From: Merdimmobilis hominis
GTDB taxonomy: Bacteria > Bacillota > Clostridia > Oscillospirales > Ruminococcaceae
Reading direction: 5' to 3'
DNA length: 63,146 nucleotides
NCBI RefSeq assembly: GCF_016901855.1
Contig: NZ_JACJKY010000015.1
Span: forward strand, 1 to 63,146
Under the pieces are notes generated by a model, which saw nothing but the letters and a program-made list of their open reading frames with translations, was not told the origin of the DNA and searched no databases. The translations under genes were made by a program, and so were the position numbers. How positions within the stretch are numbered: position 1 is the stretch's first letter; the number at the start of each line of letters is the position of its first letter. This document shows, piece after piece, positions 35,309-43,650 of the stretch.

Positions 35309-36251
35309 GAAAACTGCACGCGCACTCCTTTCGATGGAGCCCGCCGCGCTGTTTAAACAAGCGGACGAAATACGCCGACAGCGAAAAGGCGACGATGTGC
35401 AGGTGCGCGCGCTGCTCGAATTTTCAAACTACTGCAAACGCCGCTGCGCCTACTGCGGCCTGCGGTGTGAAAACCGGTCGCTGACGCGGTTCCGGCTTTC
35501 CAAAGAGGAGATCATCGACATCGGCAGACAGGCGCACGACGCCGGCTATCGGACGATTGTGCTCCAAAGCGGCGAGGACCCGTTTTACACACCGGAAATG
35601 ATCGGCAAGATCGTGTCGGAGATTGCAAAAACGGACATTACGATTACACTGTCGTGCGGCGAGTGGAACAAGGACGTCTACCGCTACTGGCACGACTGCG
35701 GCGCAAAACGGTATCTCTTAAAGCACGAAACGGCAGACCCAGCACTTTACCGGTCGCTTCATCCGGACAGTACATTTTCCGAGCGGGTGCAGTGTTTATA
35801 CGATTTAAAGGAAACGGGATATGAAACGGGCGGCGGCTTTATGATCGGACTGCCCGGTCAGACAGTCGATACGATCGCGAAGGACCTTGCACTGATCGCG
35901 TCCATCCCGTGTGATATGGCGGGCATCGGGCCGTTTTTGCCGCATCCGCAGACACCTTTGCGGGACGCAGAAGCAGGCAGTGCCGAATGGACGCTTCGCG
36001 CAGTCGCGGCGGCACGCGTGTTACTGCCGGACGCGAATCTGCCGGCGACCACTTCGCTCGGGGTGCTCGATCCCACACAGAAAGACCACGTCTTTGCGTG
36101 CGGCGCAAACGTCATCATGCAAAAAGTCACGCCGGTGCGTGTGCGTGCGCTGTATGAGATCTATCCCGCCAATCATCAAAAAGCGGATATCATAGAGGGC
36201 AGACAAGCGGTTGAAGCGCAGATCCGCGCGTTTGGCCGCCGCCCTGTTTAA
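35286..36251 (+). CDS. hydE: [FeFe]-hydrogenase H-cluster maturase HydE
   Basis: Radical-SAM enzyme needed to build the 2Fe subcluster of [FeFe]-hydrogenase. The cluster motif CKRRCAYC gives Cys50, 54 and 57, followed by LRCENRSLTRFRLS and QSGEDPFY, both typical of HydE, and TSLGVLDP near the C-terminus. At 321 residues it is slightly short but complete. ATG 35286 overlaps the regulator gene; AGGTG lies about 9 bp upstream. HydG follows after 21 bp. Confidence 0.94.
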   Translation: MQNQKMNEKTARALLSMEPAALFKQADEIRRQRKGDDVQVRALLEFSNYCKRRCAYCGLRCENRSLTRFRLSKEEIIDIGRQAHDAGYRTIVLQSGEDPFYTPEMIGKIVSEIAKTDITITLSCGEWNKDVYRYWHDCGAKRYLLKHETADPALYRSLHPDSTFSERVQCLYDLKETGYETGGGFMIGLPGQTVDTIAKDLALIASIPCDMAGIGPFLPHPQTPLRDAEAGSAEWTLRAVAAARVLLPDANLPATTSLGVLDPTQKDHVFACGANVIMQKVTPVRVRALYEIYPANHQKADIIEGRQAVEAQIRAFGRRPV

Positions 36252-36272
36252 ATAAAGAAAGGAAGAATCACA

Positions 36273-37691
36273 ATGTACAACAAAGCTTCGCGTGTTGCGG
36301 AGGAGTTTATCGACCACAATGAGATCCTTGACACCATCGCCTACGCAAACGAACACAAAAACGATCTGACACTCGTGCACGAACTGCTCGACCGCGCAAA
36401 GGACTGCAAAGGTCTTTCCCACCGGGAGGCGGCAGTGCTGTTATTATGCGAGGACGAGGGTGTGCGTGAAAAGATGTTTGCGCTCGCATCGGAGATCAAG
36501 CAGAAATTTTACGGTAACCGCATCGTCATGTTTGCGCCGCTGTATCTGTCGAACTACTGCGTAAACGGCTGTGTCTACTGTCCGTATCATCACCAGAACA
36601 AGCATATCTGCCGCAAACAGCTCTCGCAGGAGGAGATTGTCCGCGAGGTGACTGCACTTCAGGATATGGGACACAAACGTCTGGCAATCGAAACAGGCGA
36701 GGACCCGGTCAACTGTCCGATTGAATATGTGTTAGAGAGCATCAAAACGATCTATTCGATCAAACATAAAAACGGTGCAATCCGCCGCGTGAATGTAAAC
36801 ATCGCCGCAACCACGGTCGAAAACTACAGAAAGCTCAAAGAGGCAGGCATCGGTACCTACATCCTGTTCCAGGAAACATACAATAAAGAGCAGTATGAGA
36901 AACTGCATCCGACAGGACCGAAACACAACTACGCATACCACACCGAGGCGATGGACCGCGCAATGGACGGCGGCATCGACGACGTGGGACTCGGTGTGCT
37001 GTTCGGACTCAACCTCTATCAGTATGATTTGGTCGGCTTGCTGATGCACGCAGAGCACCTGGAAGCTGTACATGGTGTCGGTCCGCATACAATCAGTGTG
37101 CCGCGTATCCGCAACGCAGACGATATCGACGCAGAGAGCTTTAAAGATGCGATTTCCGACGAGCTGTTCCAGAAGATCGTGGCAATTCTGCGTATTGCCG
37201 TGCCGTATACCGGCTTGATCGTGTCGACTCGTGAATCGAAACGGACGCGTGAAATGGTCATCCGCTACGGCGTGTCGCAGATCAGCGGCGGCTCGAAAAC
37301 GAGTGTCGGCGGCTATGCAGAGCCTGAGGAGGAAGAGGAGAACTCCGCACAGTTCGATGTCAGCGACAACCGTACGCTTGACGAGGTTGTTAACTGGCTG
37401 TTGCGCATGGGGTATATTCCGAGCTTCTGCACCGCATGTTATCGTGAGGGACGTACGGGCGACCGGTTCATGTCGCTTGTGAAATCGGGACAGATCGCAA
37501 ACTGCTGTCATCCGAACGCGCTGATGACGCTTAAGGAATTTGCGGAGGACTATGCAAGTCCGGATACCAAACGGTTGGCGCTCGAGATGATCGAGAAGGA
37601 AACGGCGAACATTCCGAATGAAAAGGTGCGTTCGATCGTACTCGACCATCTGCATGACTTAGACGAAGGACTGCGCGACTTCCGGTTTTAA
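36273..37691 (+). CDS. hydG: [FeFe]-hydrogenase H-cluster maturase HydG
   Basis: Radical-SAM tyrosine lyase that makes the CO and CN ligands of the H-cluster. The N-terminal SAM motif CVNGCVYC has Cys96, 100 and 103; the C-terminal auxiliary cluster is CTACYREGRTGDRFM with CCHPNA. The length of 472 residues is normal. AAAGGAAG is about 7 bp before the ATG. hydF and the hydrogenase itself are not in this window, so they must be elsewhere. A bidirectional terminator follows. Confidence 0.97.
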   Translation: MYNKASRVAEEFIDHNEILDTIAYANEHKNDLTLVHELLDRAKDCKGLSHREAAVLLLCEDEGVREKMFALASEIKQKFYGNRIVMFAPLYLSNYCVNGCVYCPYHHQNKHICRKQLSQEEIVREVTALQDMGHKRLAIETGEDPVNCPIEYVLESIKTIYSIKHKNGAIRRVNVNIAATTVENYRKLKEAGIGTYILFQETYNKEQYEKLHPTGPKHNYAYHTEAMDRAMDGGIDDVGLGVLFGLNLYQYDLVGLLMHAEHLEAVHGVGPHTISVPRIRNADDIDAESFKDAISDELFQKIVAILRIAVPYTGLIVSTRESKRTREMVIRYGVSQISGGSKTSVGGYAEPEEEEENSAQFDVSDNRTLDEVVNWLLRMGYIPSFCTACYREGRTGDRFMSLVKSGQIANCCHPNALMTLKEFAEDYASPDTKRLALEMIEKETANIPNEKVRSIVLDHLHDLDEGLRDFRF

Positions 37692-37698
37692 TGAAAGT

Positions 37699-37736
37699 AA
37701 AAAGACCACACTTCAAACAGAAGTGTGGTCTTTTTT
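37699..37736. terminator. Bidirectional terminator after hydG
   Basis: About 15-bp stem (AAAAAGACCACACTT and its complement) with a CAAACAG loop and T tracts both ways. The minus-strand small ORF ends inside its arm. Confidence 0.85.
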
Positions 37737-37934
37737 GTCGTTCTGAGAGAAATTTTCGGACTCGACCGCGAGTGACTGTTCCAAATGATCGCACGCTTCT
37801 TTGAGTTCATGGAGGAGAATGCGTGCATCGTGCGCGCTGATTTTTTGATGAGACAATCGCAGATGAAGCGTTCTTGCGAGTGAAAAAATCTCTGATGCAT
37901 ATACTTGCGGATGGGATAAAGTCAACCAAGACAT
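37713..37934 (-). CDS. Small helical protein of unknown function, third gene of the repair operon
   Basis: 73-residue frame beginning MSWLTLSHPQVYASE, with heptad-like helices (ARTLHLRLSHQKISAHDARILLHELKEACDHLEQSL) and a polar tail. It overlaps the end of the TIGR03915 gene by 13 bp. AAGGAG abuts the ATG at 37934, so the true start may be the in-frame TTG at 37925. I recognise no family. Support comes from the ribosome site, operon overlap, a coherent helical sequence and the terminator directly at its end. It may still be a chance frame. Confidence 0.5.
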   Translation of the reverse strand: MSWLTLSHPQVYASEIFSLARTLHLRLSHQKISAHDARILLHELKEACDHLEQSLAVESENFSQNDKKDHTSV

Positions 37935-38704
37935 CTCCTTGCTTCGTTTAAATCAGGCAGAGATGCAGGCTCTGCGGGCTGAACAGAAAATTCCGTCATC
38001 TGTCCGCGGAATCGTTTGGGCAGATGCGTGTTTTGACAGCGTTCGTTTTTTCGCTCTAAAATGGCGATGGTTTGATGGTATTGCTTCCACAGCGAGCAAA
38101 ACAACAGCTCCGTATCATCGGAAGCGGCGGGCGTGAACGATTCAAGCGGTACAATTGCGGCGCTGTTTGGCCGGTGGAGCAGTGCGGCATGATGCGTTTT
38201 ATCGAAAATCAAAAAGGTTTCGTTTGGAAACCGGTCGCAAAAATGCGCGCGGATTTTCGGCAGGACAAAATGTTTCGGTTCAATCACAGAGGAGAGTGCG
38301 CCGCCGTGATCGGAAAACCGGATAAATCCCAAAAAATGATGCGCTTCATTTAATACAGCGCGTTCCATGTCATATACACGGGAAACGAGCGGGTGTCCCC
38401 GCATACGCAGCGCTGACGGACCGGTTTTTAATGCAAAAAGCAAAAACTGCAGCAAATGCATTTCTTTTTCTTCGCCGCCATATAAGAAAGCATTGGCGAG
38501 CAGCGTGTATCCGGCTTTTCCGAGCCGATGTTCGATCGTGCGCCGTGTGGCGCGTGATTTCTTTTGTTCTGTGAAGATTTCCTTTCGTTCAAATAGGGTG
38601 GGCGCTTCTGTGTCGCCGCAAAAACCGGATGGAATTTCCGAATATTGATAACAGGAATACACACAGCAGAGGAAACCGCCCAATGTTTTGTCGTACTGAT
38701 ACAT
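37922..38704 (-). CDS. TIGR03915-family putative DNA repair protein (DUF4130)
   Basis: 260-residue protein; the N-terminus MYQYDKTLGGFLCCVYSCY and the central VYDMERAVLNEAHHFLGFIRFSD are family marks, and a C-terminal region has HLPKRFRGQMTEF. It always accompanies the TIGR03916 radical-SAM protein, and the pair is thought to repair or modify DNA; the reaction is unknown. Its ATG shares one base with the upstream stop (TGATG), showing tight coupling. The longer frame start is rejected for this reason. Confidence 0.88.
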   Translation of the reverse strand: MYQYDKTLGGFLCCVYSCYQYSEIPSGFCGDTEAPTLFERKEIFTEQKKSRATRRTIEHRLGKAGYTLLANAFLYGGEEKEMHLLQFLLFALKTGPSALRMRGHPLVSRVYDMERAVLNEAHHFLGFIRFSDHGGALSSVIEPKHFVLPKIRAHFCDRFPNETFLIFDKTHHAALLHRPNSAAIVPLESFTPAASDDTELLFCSLWKQYHQTIAILERKNERCQNTHLPKRFRGQMTEFSVQPAEPASLPDLNEARRCLG

Positions 38705-40005
38705 CAAAGCTGACCGCTTAAACATTTTTGCATATCCTCCTTTGTAGGTGAATCAGATGCGAACAGGGAAAGCTGCGTAACGTCCGAGATTCCCTGTGGG
38801 AATGATTGTCCGGAAAGCGTGCGGACAACCGTTTCCGGAGAAAATTTTAGCTGCGGCATACGTTTGCCGCGGCAGGTGAGGAAAAACTGCGCGCGTTTTA
38901 ACACAACGCCGATGCGTTTTAAATCAGGAAAATCGAGCGAGCCGCTTTTACGCGCAATCAGAATGCGTTTCGCACTTTTGACGCCGATGCCGGGCACACG
39001 CAGCAGCATTTCGTATGGCGCGCGGTTGACTTCTACCGGGAACTGATCGAGGTGATTGACTGCCCAGTTGCATTTCGGATCAAGAACAGGATTAAAATCT
39101 GGATGCGCGTCATCGAGGATTTCTTCGGCATCAAAGCCGTAAAACCGCAGCAGCCAGTCCGCCTGATACAGCCGATGCTCCCGCAGAAGCGGCGGTTTTG
39201 TGTCAAGAGAGGGCAAAAGTGCGTGTTCCTGCATCGGGATGTATGCGGAGAAAAAAACGCGTTTGAGCGTATATTTTCGGTACAGCGCCTGCGTGAGCCT
39301 TAAAATGTGCAGATCGGAGTCCTTGGTTGCACCGACGATCATCTGAGTGCTGTGACCGGCAGGGGCGAATTTCGGTGCATGCCGGTACTGCACGATATCG
39401 TGTGCATTTTCCTGAATGCGGCTGTGAATCAGTCCCATCGGCTTTAGAATGGACTGTTTCGTTTTATCGGGAGCGAGCTGTTTAAGACCCTCGCTGGTGG
39501 GCAGCTCAATATTGATGCTCATACGGTCCGCGAGCAGTCCGAGCTGTTCAATCAACCGTGCATCCGCACCCGGGATGGCCTTGACATGAATATATCCGCG
39601 AAAGCTGTATTCGTTTCGAAGCAGAGAAAGCGTTTTGATGAGCTGCTCGCAGGTATAGTCCGGATTTTTAAACACACCGGAGCTTAAAAACAGTCCTTCG
39701 ATATAGTTTCTGCGGTAAAACTCGATGGTCAGCTGTGCGAGTTCTTGCGGCGTGAATGCTGCGCGGCGAACATCGTTTGAACGGCGGTTTAAACAGTATT
39801 TGCAGTCGTAGATGCAGGCGTTTGTAAACAGCACTTTGAGCAAAGAGATGCATCTGCCATCCGCAGAAAAGCTGTGACAAATGCCGCACGCAGCTGCGTT
39901 TCCGATACCGCCGGCAGCACCGGCGCGGTCAACACCGCTTGAAGTGCAGGCAACGTCATATTTTGCGGCGTCCGTTAAAATTGTGAGTTTTTCGAATACA
40001 TCCAT
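38704..40005 (-). CDS. TIGR03916-family radical-SAM DNA repair/modification protein
   Basis: 433 residues. The radical-SAM cluster motif CIYDCKYC (Cys64, 68, 71) follows a Cys-containing N-terminus (AACGICHSF, RCISLLKVLF). The C-terminal third has a helix-hairpin-helix DNA-binding element (LLRVPGIGVKSAKRILIAR). The layout recalls spore photoproduct lyase in using SAM chemistry on DNA, but the substrate is unknown. It is first of a minus-strand operon whose promoter contains a LexA-type box at 40027-40040. Confidence 0.93.
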   Translation of the reverse strand: MDVFEKLTILTDAAKYDVACTSSGVDRAGAAGGIGNAAACGICHSFSADGRCISLLKVLFTNACIYDCKYCLNRRSNDVRRAAFTPQELAQLTIEFYRRNYIEGLFLSSGVFKNPDYTCEQLIKTLSLLRNEYSFRGYIHVKAIPGADARLIEQLGLLADRMSINIELPTSEGLKQLAPDKTKQSILKPMGLIHSRIQENAHDIVQYRHAPKFAPAGHSTQMIVGATKDSDLHILRLTQALYRKYTLKRVFFSAYIPMQEHALLPSLDTKPPLLREHRLYQADWLLRFYGFDAEEILDDAHPDFNPVLDPKCNWAVNHLDQFPVEVNRAPYEMLLRVPGIGVKSAKRILIARKSGSLDFPDLKRIGVVLKRAQFFLTCRGKRMPQLKFSPETVVRTLSGQSFPQGISDVTQLSLFASDSPTKEDMQKCLSGQL

Positions 40006-40026
40006 GAAAGATCACCATCCAAAGAA

Positions 40027-40040
40027 AGAACGTTCGTTCT
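40027..40040 (-). promoter_or_regulatory. Candidate LexA/DinR (SOS) box
   Basis: AGAACGAACGTTCT on the minus strand matches the Firmicutes LexA consensus GAAC-N4-GTTC perfectly in both half-sites and fits R-N-R-Y (G-A-A-C) in the spacer. It lies at the predicted transcription start, 7-20 bp downstream of the -10, where bound LexA would block the promoter. Confidence 0.7.
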
Positions 40041-40047
40041 AAACTAT

Positions 40048-40076
40048 ATTGTAGATGATTCATGCGCGTTTGTCAA
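40048..40076 (-). promoter_or_regulatory. Promoter of the radical-SAM DNA repair operon
   Basis: Minus-strand TTGACA and TACAAT with a 17-bp spacer. Confidence 0.85.
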
Positions 40077-40140
40077 GCAAAAAAGCAAGAAAATTTTTCT
40101 TTTTATTCCGACAAAGTTTTACAAAAATGCGGAATATCCA

Positions 40141-40168
40141 TTTACCTTTTTTGATGATGTGGTATAAT
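40141..40168 (+). promoter_or_regulatory. Promoter of the WYL regulator gene
   Basis: TTTACC and TATAAT with a 16-bp spacer. Directly after it lies an imperfect inverted repeat, CTATAGG (40171-40177) with CCATATAG (40186-40193), covering the predicted start site; it may be an autoregulatory operator. Confidence 0.65.
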
Positions 40169-40214
40169 TTCTATAGGCTGTAAAACCATATAGATTTATG
40201 GGACAGGAGGAAAT

Positions 40215-41204
40215 ATGGCTCGATCCTACTTTCAAAAACTCAAGCTTTTGATTTTATATCGTATTTTGTTCATCCATTCGGATGAATCGCATCCGCTTAC
40301 CATGGCGCAGATGATTTCTCTGCTGAATCAATATGGGATTTCGGCAGAGCGAAAAAGTGTATATGACGATATCGAAACGCTGCGGCTGTATGGGGCAGAT
40401 ATTATTTCGAATCGCGGAAAATATTATATGGCGTCGCGGCTGTTTGAGCTGCCCGAATTAAAACTTCTTGTGGACGTTGTGCAGTCATCCAAGGTGCTGA
40501 GCACCAGAAAATCAGAGCTGCTCATCAAAAAAATTCAATCGCTTTGCAGCGTTCATGAAGCCAAACAGCTTCAGCGGAATGTGCGGACGTACCACGCCAA
40601 AAAAGGACTCAACGAAGAAATTTACTATACGATTGATTCGATTCATACTGCACTTCAAAACGAGAAAAAGCTTTCCTTTCAATATTATGAATGGTTTTTG
40701 CCGGAAACAGGGCCGTGTATTCCGCAAAAACATCTTCGGCATAACGGAAAGGTGTATGAAGTTTCGCCAATCGAGCTGATTTGGGACAGAGATCATTATT
40801 ATCTTGTGGGATGCGAAAAAGACGATCCTCAGCGCAAGCATTTTCGGATTGATAAGATGGTCAGCACCTCCGTGCTGGAAGAACCTGTGCTGCTTGAAGC
40901 AGGCGGGCGCGCATTTGATGCACCGGCGTATACAAAAGAAGTATTCGGCATGTTCAGCGGTACGCATGAGTATGTGACGATTCAAATGCCGAATCGACTG
41001 ATCGGCGTTGCAGTGGATCGGTTCGGCGAATCGATTAAACCGGAACGTGTGGATGCGGATCATTTTAAAATTACGGTACATGTTCAGGTAAGTCCGCAGT
41101 TTTACGGATGGATTTTTGGACTGGATGGCGATGTCCGTGTATTGGCGCCTGCGCATGTGAGAGAGCAAATCGCACAGCGCGCGAAAAAATGGAATTTGTC
41201 ATAA
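40215..41204 (+). CDS. WYL-domain transcriptional regulator
   Basis: 329 residues: an N-terminal winged-helix region (YRILFIHSDESHPLTMAQMISLLNQYGISAERKSVYDDIETLR), a central WYL domain (SFQYYEWF, YEVSPIELIWDRDHYYLVGCE) and a C-terminal WCX-type extension (PQFYGWIFGLDGDVRVLAP). Such regulators sense nucleic acid or nucleotide ligands in several studied cases, and often control DNA-damage or defence genes. Here the divergent neighbour is the SOS-type radical-SAM operon, 210 bp away start to start. AGGAGG precedes the ATG by 5-6 bp. Confidence 0.9.
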   Translation: MARSYFQKLKLLILYRILFIHSDESHPLTMAQMISLLNQYGISAERKSVYDDIETLRLYGADIISNRGKYYMASRLFELPELKLLVDVVQSSKVLSTRKSELLIKKIQSLCSVHEAKQLQRNVRTYHAKKGLNEEIYYTIDSIHTALQNEKKLSFQYYEWFLPETGPCIPQKHLRHNGKVYEVSPIELIWDRDHYYLVGCEKDDPQRKHFRIDKMVSTSVLEEPVLLEAGGRAFDAPAYTKEVFGMFSGTHEYVTIQMPNRLIGVAVDRFGESIKPERVDADHFKITVHVQVSPQFYGWIFGLDGDVRVLAPAHVREQIAQRAKKWNLS

Positions 41205-41213
41205 AGACGAAGA

Positions 41214-41254
41214 AAAACACCCTGCTGTTTTTAACAGCAGGGTGTTTTGTTTTT
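41214..41254. terminator. Bidirectional terminator
   Basis: 16-bp perfect stem (AAAACACCCTGCTGTT and complement) with a TTT loop; T-rich on both strands. It serves the WYL gene (plus) and the DUF1266 gene, whose coding end abuts it (minus). Confidence 0.85.
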
Positions 41255-42009
41255 CATTTAAGCGGAAGCTGTACATACGGGCTTTTTGGATCGGAAAGAA
41301 GAACACGGCAGATGTTTTGATCGTAATCTGAAAGCAGTGCCATGAATTCGCCGGACAGCCAGATATGGCATCCGCGGCCGAGCAAATAGCCTGACAGGTA
41401 TTCTTGATAAGAAGCGTAGCGGTTTTTGATGCAGTCCGCTGTTTTAAAGAGAAACGCATACATTTCTTCCTCTGAAAACAGATCGATGCCGAATCCGATG
41501 ACAGCAAAGTTTGCAGCGCGGCAAAGATCGTATGCGCAGGCGGAAACGTTTGGTGAAAATCCAATCGATTCAAGCCGTTTGCAGTATGCACGCAGCAGAG
41601 GGGATTTTGAAAAACAGCGTTCATCACCGGAGAGTTTTCGCGTCAAATATGTTTCGATTGAAGATTCATCGCCTGCGGCAGCAAAGCTGAGCAGTGCATC
41701 GTAATGTTCTGCTGTTTTAAAAGAAAGTGCACTTTCAATCTGTTTCGTCAGCGTTTCTTTTGTCAAATCGCCAAACTGTGCGCAAAACATTGTGCGCAGC
41801 CGTGTTTTTTCCTTTTCGGAAAAGGAAGGAAGACAGTCAGCGGCGTTCTGGCTTTTGGCGCGCATTGGTGCGGCAAGCGAGAGCAGTACACGTTTTTGCG
41901 GATCGGATTCAGGCGATTTTGAAAACAGAATCCGGCTGATCTTTTGCGCTTCTTTCTTAGGAAGTGCATCGGATGGCGTCTTTGGTGCTTTGCGGAAAAA
42001 GAGTCCCAT
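41254..42009 (-). CDS. DUF1266-domain protein
   Basis: 251 residues, soluble and charged. The C-terminal ~150 residues carry the DUF1266 pattern: ACAYDLCRAANFAVIGFGIDLFSEEEMYAFL, then ASYQEYLSGYLLGRGCHIWLSG. The N-terminal ~60 residues are Lys/Ser-rich and probably disordered. The family function is unknown. Its promoter is the perfect consensus at 42058-42086, back to back with that of the mraZ operon. GTGAGG lies about 10 bp before the ATG. Confidence 0.8.
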   Translation of the reverse strand: MGLFFRKAPKTPSDALPKKEAQKISRILFSKSPESDPQKRVLLSLAAPMRAKSQNAADCLPSFSEKEKTRLRTMFCAQFGDLTKETLTKQIESALSFKTAEHYDALLSFAAAGDESSIETYLTRKLSGDERCFSKSPLLRAYCKRLESIGFSPNVSACAYDLCRAANFAVIGFGIDLFSEEEMYAFLFKTADCIKNRYASYQEYLSGYLLGRGCHIWLSGEFMALLSDYDQNICRVLLSDPKSPYVQLPLK

Positions 42010-42057
42010 GAAAAAACAACCTCACTTTGGCAATCATACAAGTTTTCCTTGATATCA

Positions 42058-42086
42058 ATTATATCGGACACAGCAAAATGTGTCAA
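42058..42086 (-). promoter_or_regulatory. Consensus sigma-A promoter of the DUF1266 gene
   Basis: Minus-strand TTGACA, 17-bp spacer and TATAAT: a full consensus match at both elements. Confidence 0.85.
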
Positions 42087-42167
42087 TGTATGCGCAGAAA
42101 GCGGATGAAAACGAGCGAAAAAAGAAAAATTTCCCTGCGAAAAAATATGAAAATTCCGCATGAAGCC

Positions 42168-42196
42168 TTGCTTTTTCTTGTGAATATCGCTATAAT
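42168..42196 (+). promoter_or_regulatory. Promoter of the mraZ-dcw cluster
   Basis: TTGCTT and TATAAT with a 17-bp spacer, 69 bp before mraZ. Downstream, the leader holds G-rich related repeats AAGTGGTGAA (42204-42213), AAGGGTGAAA (42225-42234) and GGCGGTGGAG (42253-42262) that could be MraZ-binding boxes. Confidence 0.75.
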
Positions 42197-42264
42197 GGAA
42201 GACAAGTGGTGAACAGCGGTTTAAAAGGGTGAAAAATCCCATCAAAGCGAAGGGCGGTGGAGCG

Positions 42265-42687
42265 ATGCTGATCGGAAGCTATAAATGCACGACGGATGCA
42301 AAAGGCAGACTCAATTTTCCGGCAAAGCTTCGCGCCGATCTTGGAACCCGCTTTGTGATTACCCGTTCGCTCACCGATCCGTGTTTGAATGTCTATTCGC
42401 TTGAAGAATGGGCACGTGTGGAGGAAAAACTGCATGCACTGCCGATTGTGAAGGCGGGCAATATCATCCGCATGCTGAGCGGCTGTGCAAGTGAAGCGGA
42501 GCCGGACGCACAGGGACGCGTTGTAATCCCTGCACAGCTGAGGACATATGCAAATCTTGAAAAAGATGTTGTGGTGATCGGTGCTTCGACGCACTGTGAA
42601 ATTTGGAATAAAGACAAATGGGAGGCGCTTTGCTCGGCGCTTGATTCGGAAACGATTGCCGATGTCATGAATGAGCTTGGATTTTAA
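42265..42687 (+). CDS. mraZ: Transcriptional regulator MraZ
   Basis: 140-residue AbrB-like protein of two SpoVT-type repeats: MLIGSYKCTTDAKGRLNFPAKLR and EAEPDAQGRVVIPAQLR. MraZ binds repeats in its own promoter and controls the division/cell-wall operon. The start MLIGSY is the family N-terminus; the upstream ATG at 42229 is rejected. AAGGG lies 10 bp upstream. It is the first gene of the dcw cluster. Confidence 0.95.
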   Translation: MLIGSYKCTTDAKGRLNFPAKLRADLGTRFVITRSLTDPCLNVYSLEEWARVEEKLHALPIVKAGNIIRMLSGCASEAEPDAQGRVVIPAQLRTYANLEKDVVVIGASTHCEIWNKDKWEALCSALDSETIADVMNELGF

Positions 42688-42702
42688 ACGAGGATGAGAA
42701 CA

Positions 42703-43650
42703 ATGGAATTTTCACATTATTCTGTGATGCGTGATGAATGCATCGAAGGATTGGCAATTCGTCCGGACGGCATCTATGTGGATGGCACAGCCGGAGGTGC
42801 AGGTCATTCATCGGAGATTGCACGCCGGCTCACCACCGGCAGACTGATTGCCTTCGATCAGGACCCGGATGCGGTTCAAACAGCAACGGAGCGGCTGTCA
42901 CCATATCCGCAGGCAGAAGTTGTACAGGACAATTTCCGCAATATGAAAGAAGCGCTGTATGCGCGCGGCATCTCTCAGGTGGACGGCGTGCTGCTTGATC
43001 TGGGTGTTTCTTCTCATCAGCTCGATGAAGCGTCCCGCGGCTTCAGTTATCTGCACGATGCACCGCTTGATATGCGGATGAGTCAGCAGGGAATGAGCGC
43101 ATATGATGTGGTGAACACATGGAGCGCAGACGAAATTGCACGAATTTTAAGAGAATACGGGGAAGAACCGTTTGCGTATAAAATCGCACAGTCGATTGTA
43201 AAAAAACGGACAAGCGCACCAATAAGGACAACACTTGAACTGGCGGAACTGGTCAAAGCAGCCGTTCCCGCTGCAAGACGGCGTGAGAAAAATCCGTGCA
43301 AGCAGACATTTCAGGCGATTCGCATTGCAGTCAACGACGAAATGCAAAGTTTGTCACAAGGACTTGACGAGGCATTTTCACTGCTTGCGCCGGGCGGACG
43401 GCTTGTCATTCTCACGTTTCATTCGCTCGAGGACAGAATGGTCAAGCATCGGTATTTGTCGTGGTGCAAAGGATGCATCTGCCCGCCTGATTTCCCGGTG
43501 TGCGTTTGCCACAGAAAACCGCAGGCAAAGCTTGTAAACCGCAAGCCGATCACTGCTTCACCGGAAGAACTCAAAGAAAACAGAAGAAGTACGAGCGCAA
43601 AGCTTCGGATTATAGAAAAATGCGGAAAGGACGATCACGCTGATGAATAG
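42703..43650 (+). CDS. rsmH: 16S rRNA m4C1402 methyltransferase RsmH
   Basis: Class I SAM methyltransferase, 315 residues: HYSVMRDECIEGL, DGTAGGAGHSSEI (SAM site), FDQDPDA, LLDLGVSSHQLD, FQAIRIAVNDE, TFHSLEDRMVK and the C-terminal NRKPITAS. The start is ATG 42703, with GAGG 9 bp upstream; the ATG at 42694 directly touches that ribosome site. It ends with an 8-bp overlap with ftsL. Confidence 0.96.
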   Translation: MEFSHYSVMRDECIEGLAIRPDGIYVDGTAGGAGHSSEIARRLTTGRLIAFDQDPDAVQTATERLSPYPQAEVVQDNFRNMKEALYARGISQVDGVLLDLGVSSHQLDEASRGFSYLHDAPLDMRMSQQGMSAYDVVNTWSADEIARILREYGEEPFAYKIAQSIVKKRTSAPIRTTLELAELVKAAVPAARRREKNPCKQTFQAIRIAVNDEMQSLSQGLDEAFSLLAPGGRLVILTFHSLEDRMVKHRYLSWCKGCICPPDFPVCVCHRKPQAKLVNRKPITASPEELKENRRSTSAKLRIIEKCGKDDHADE

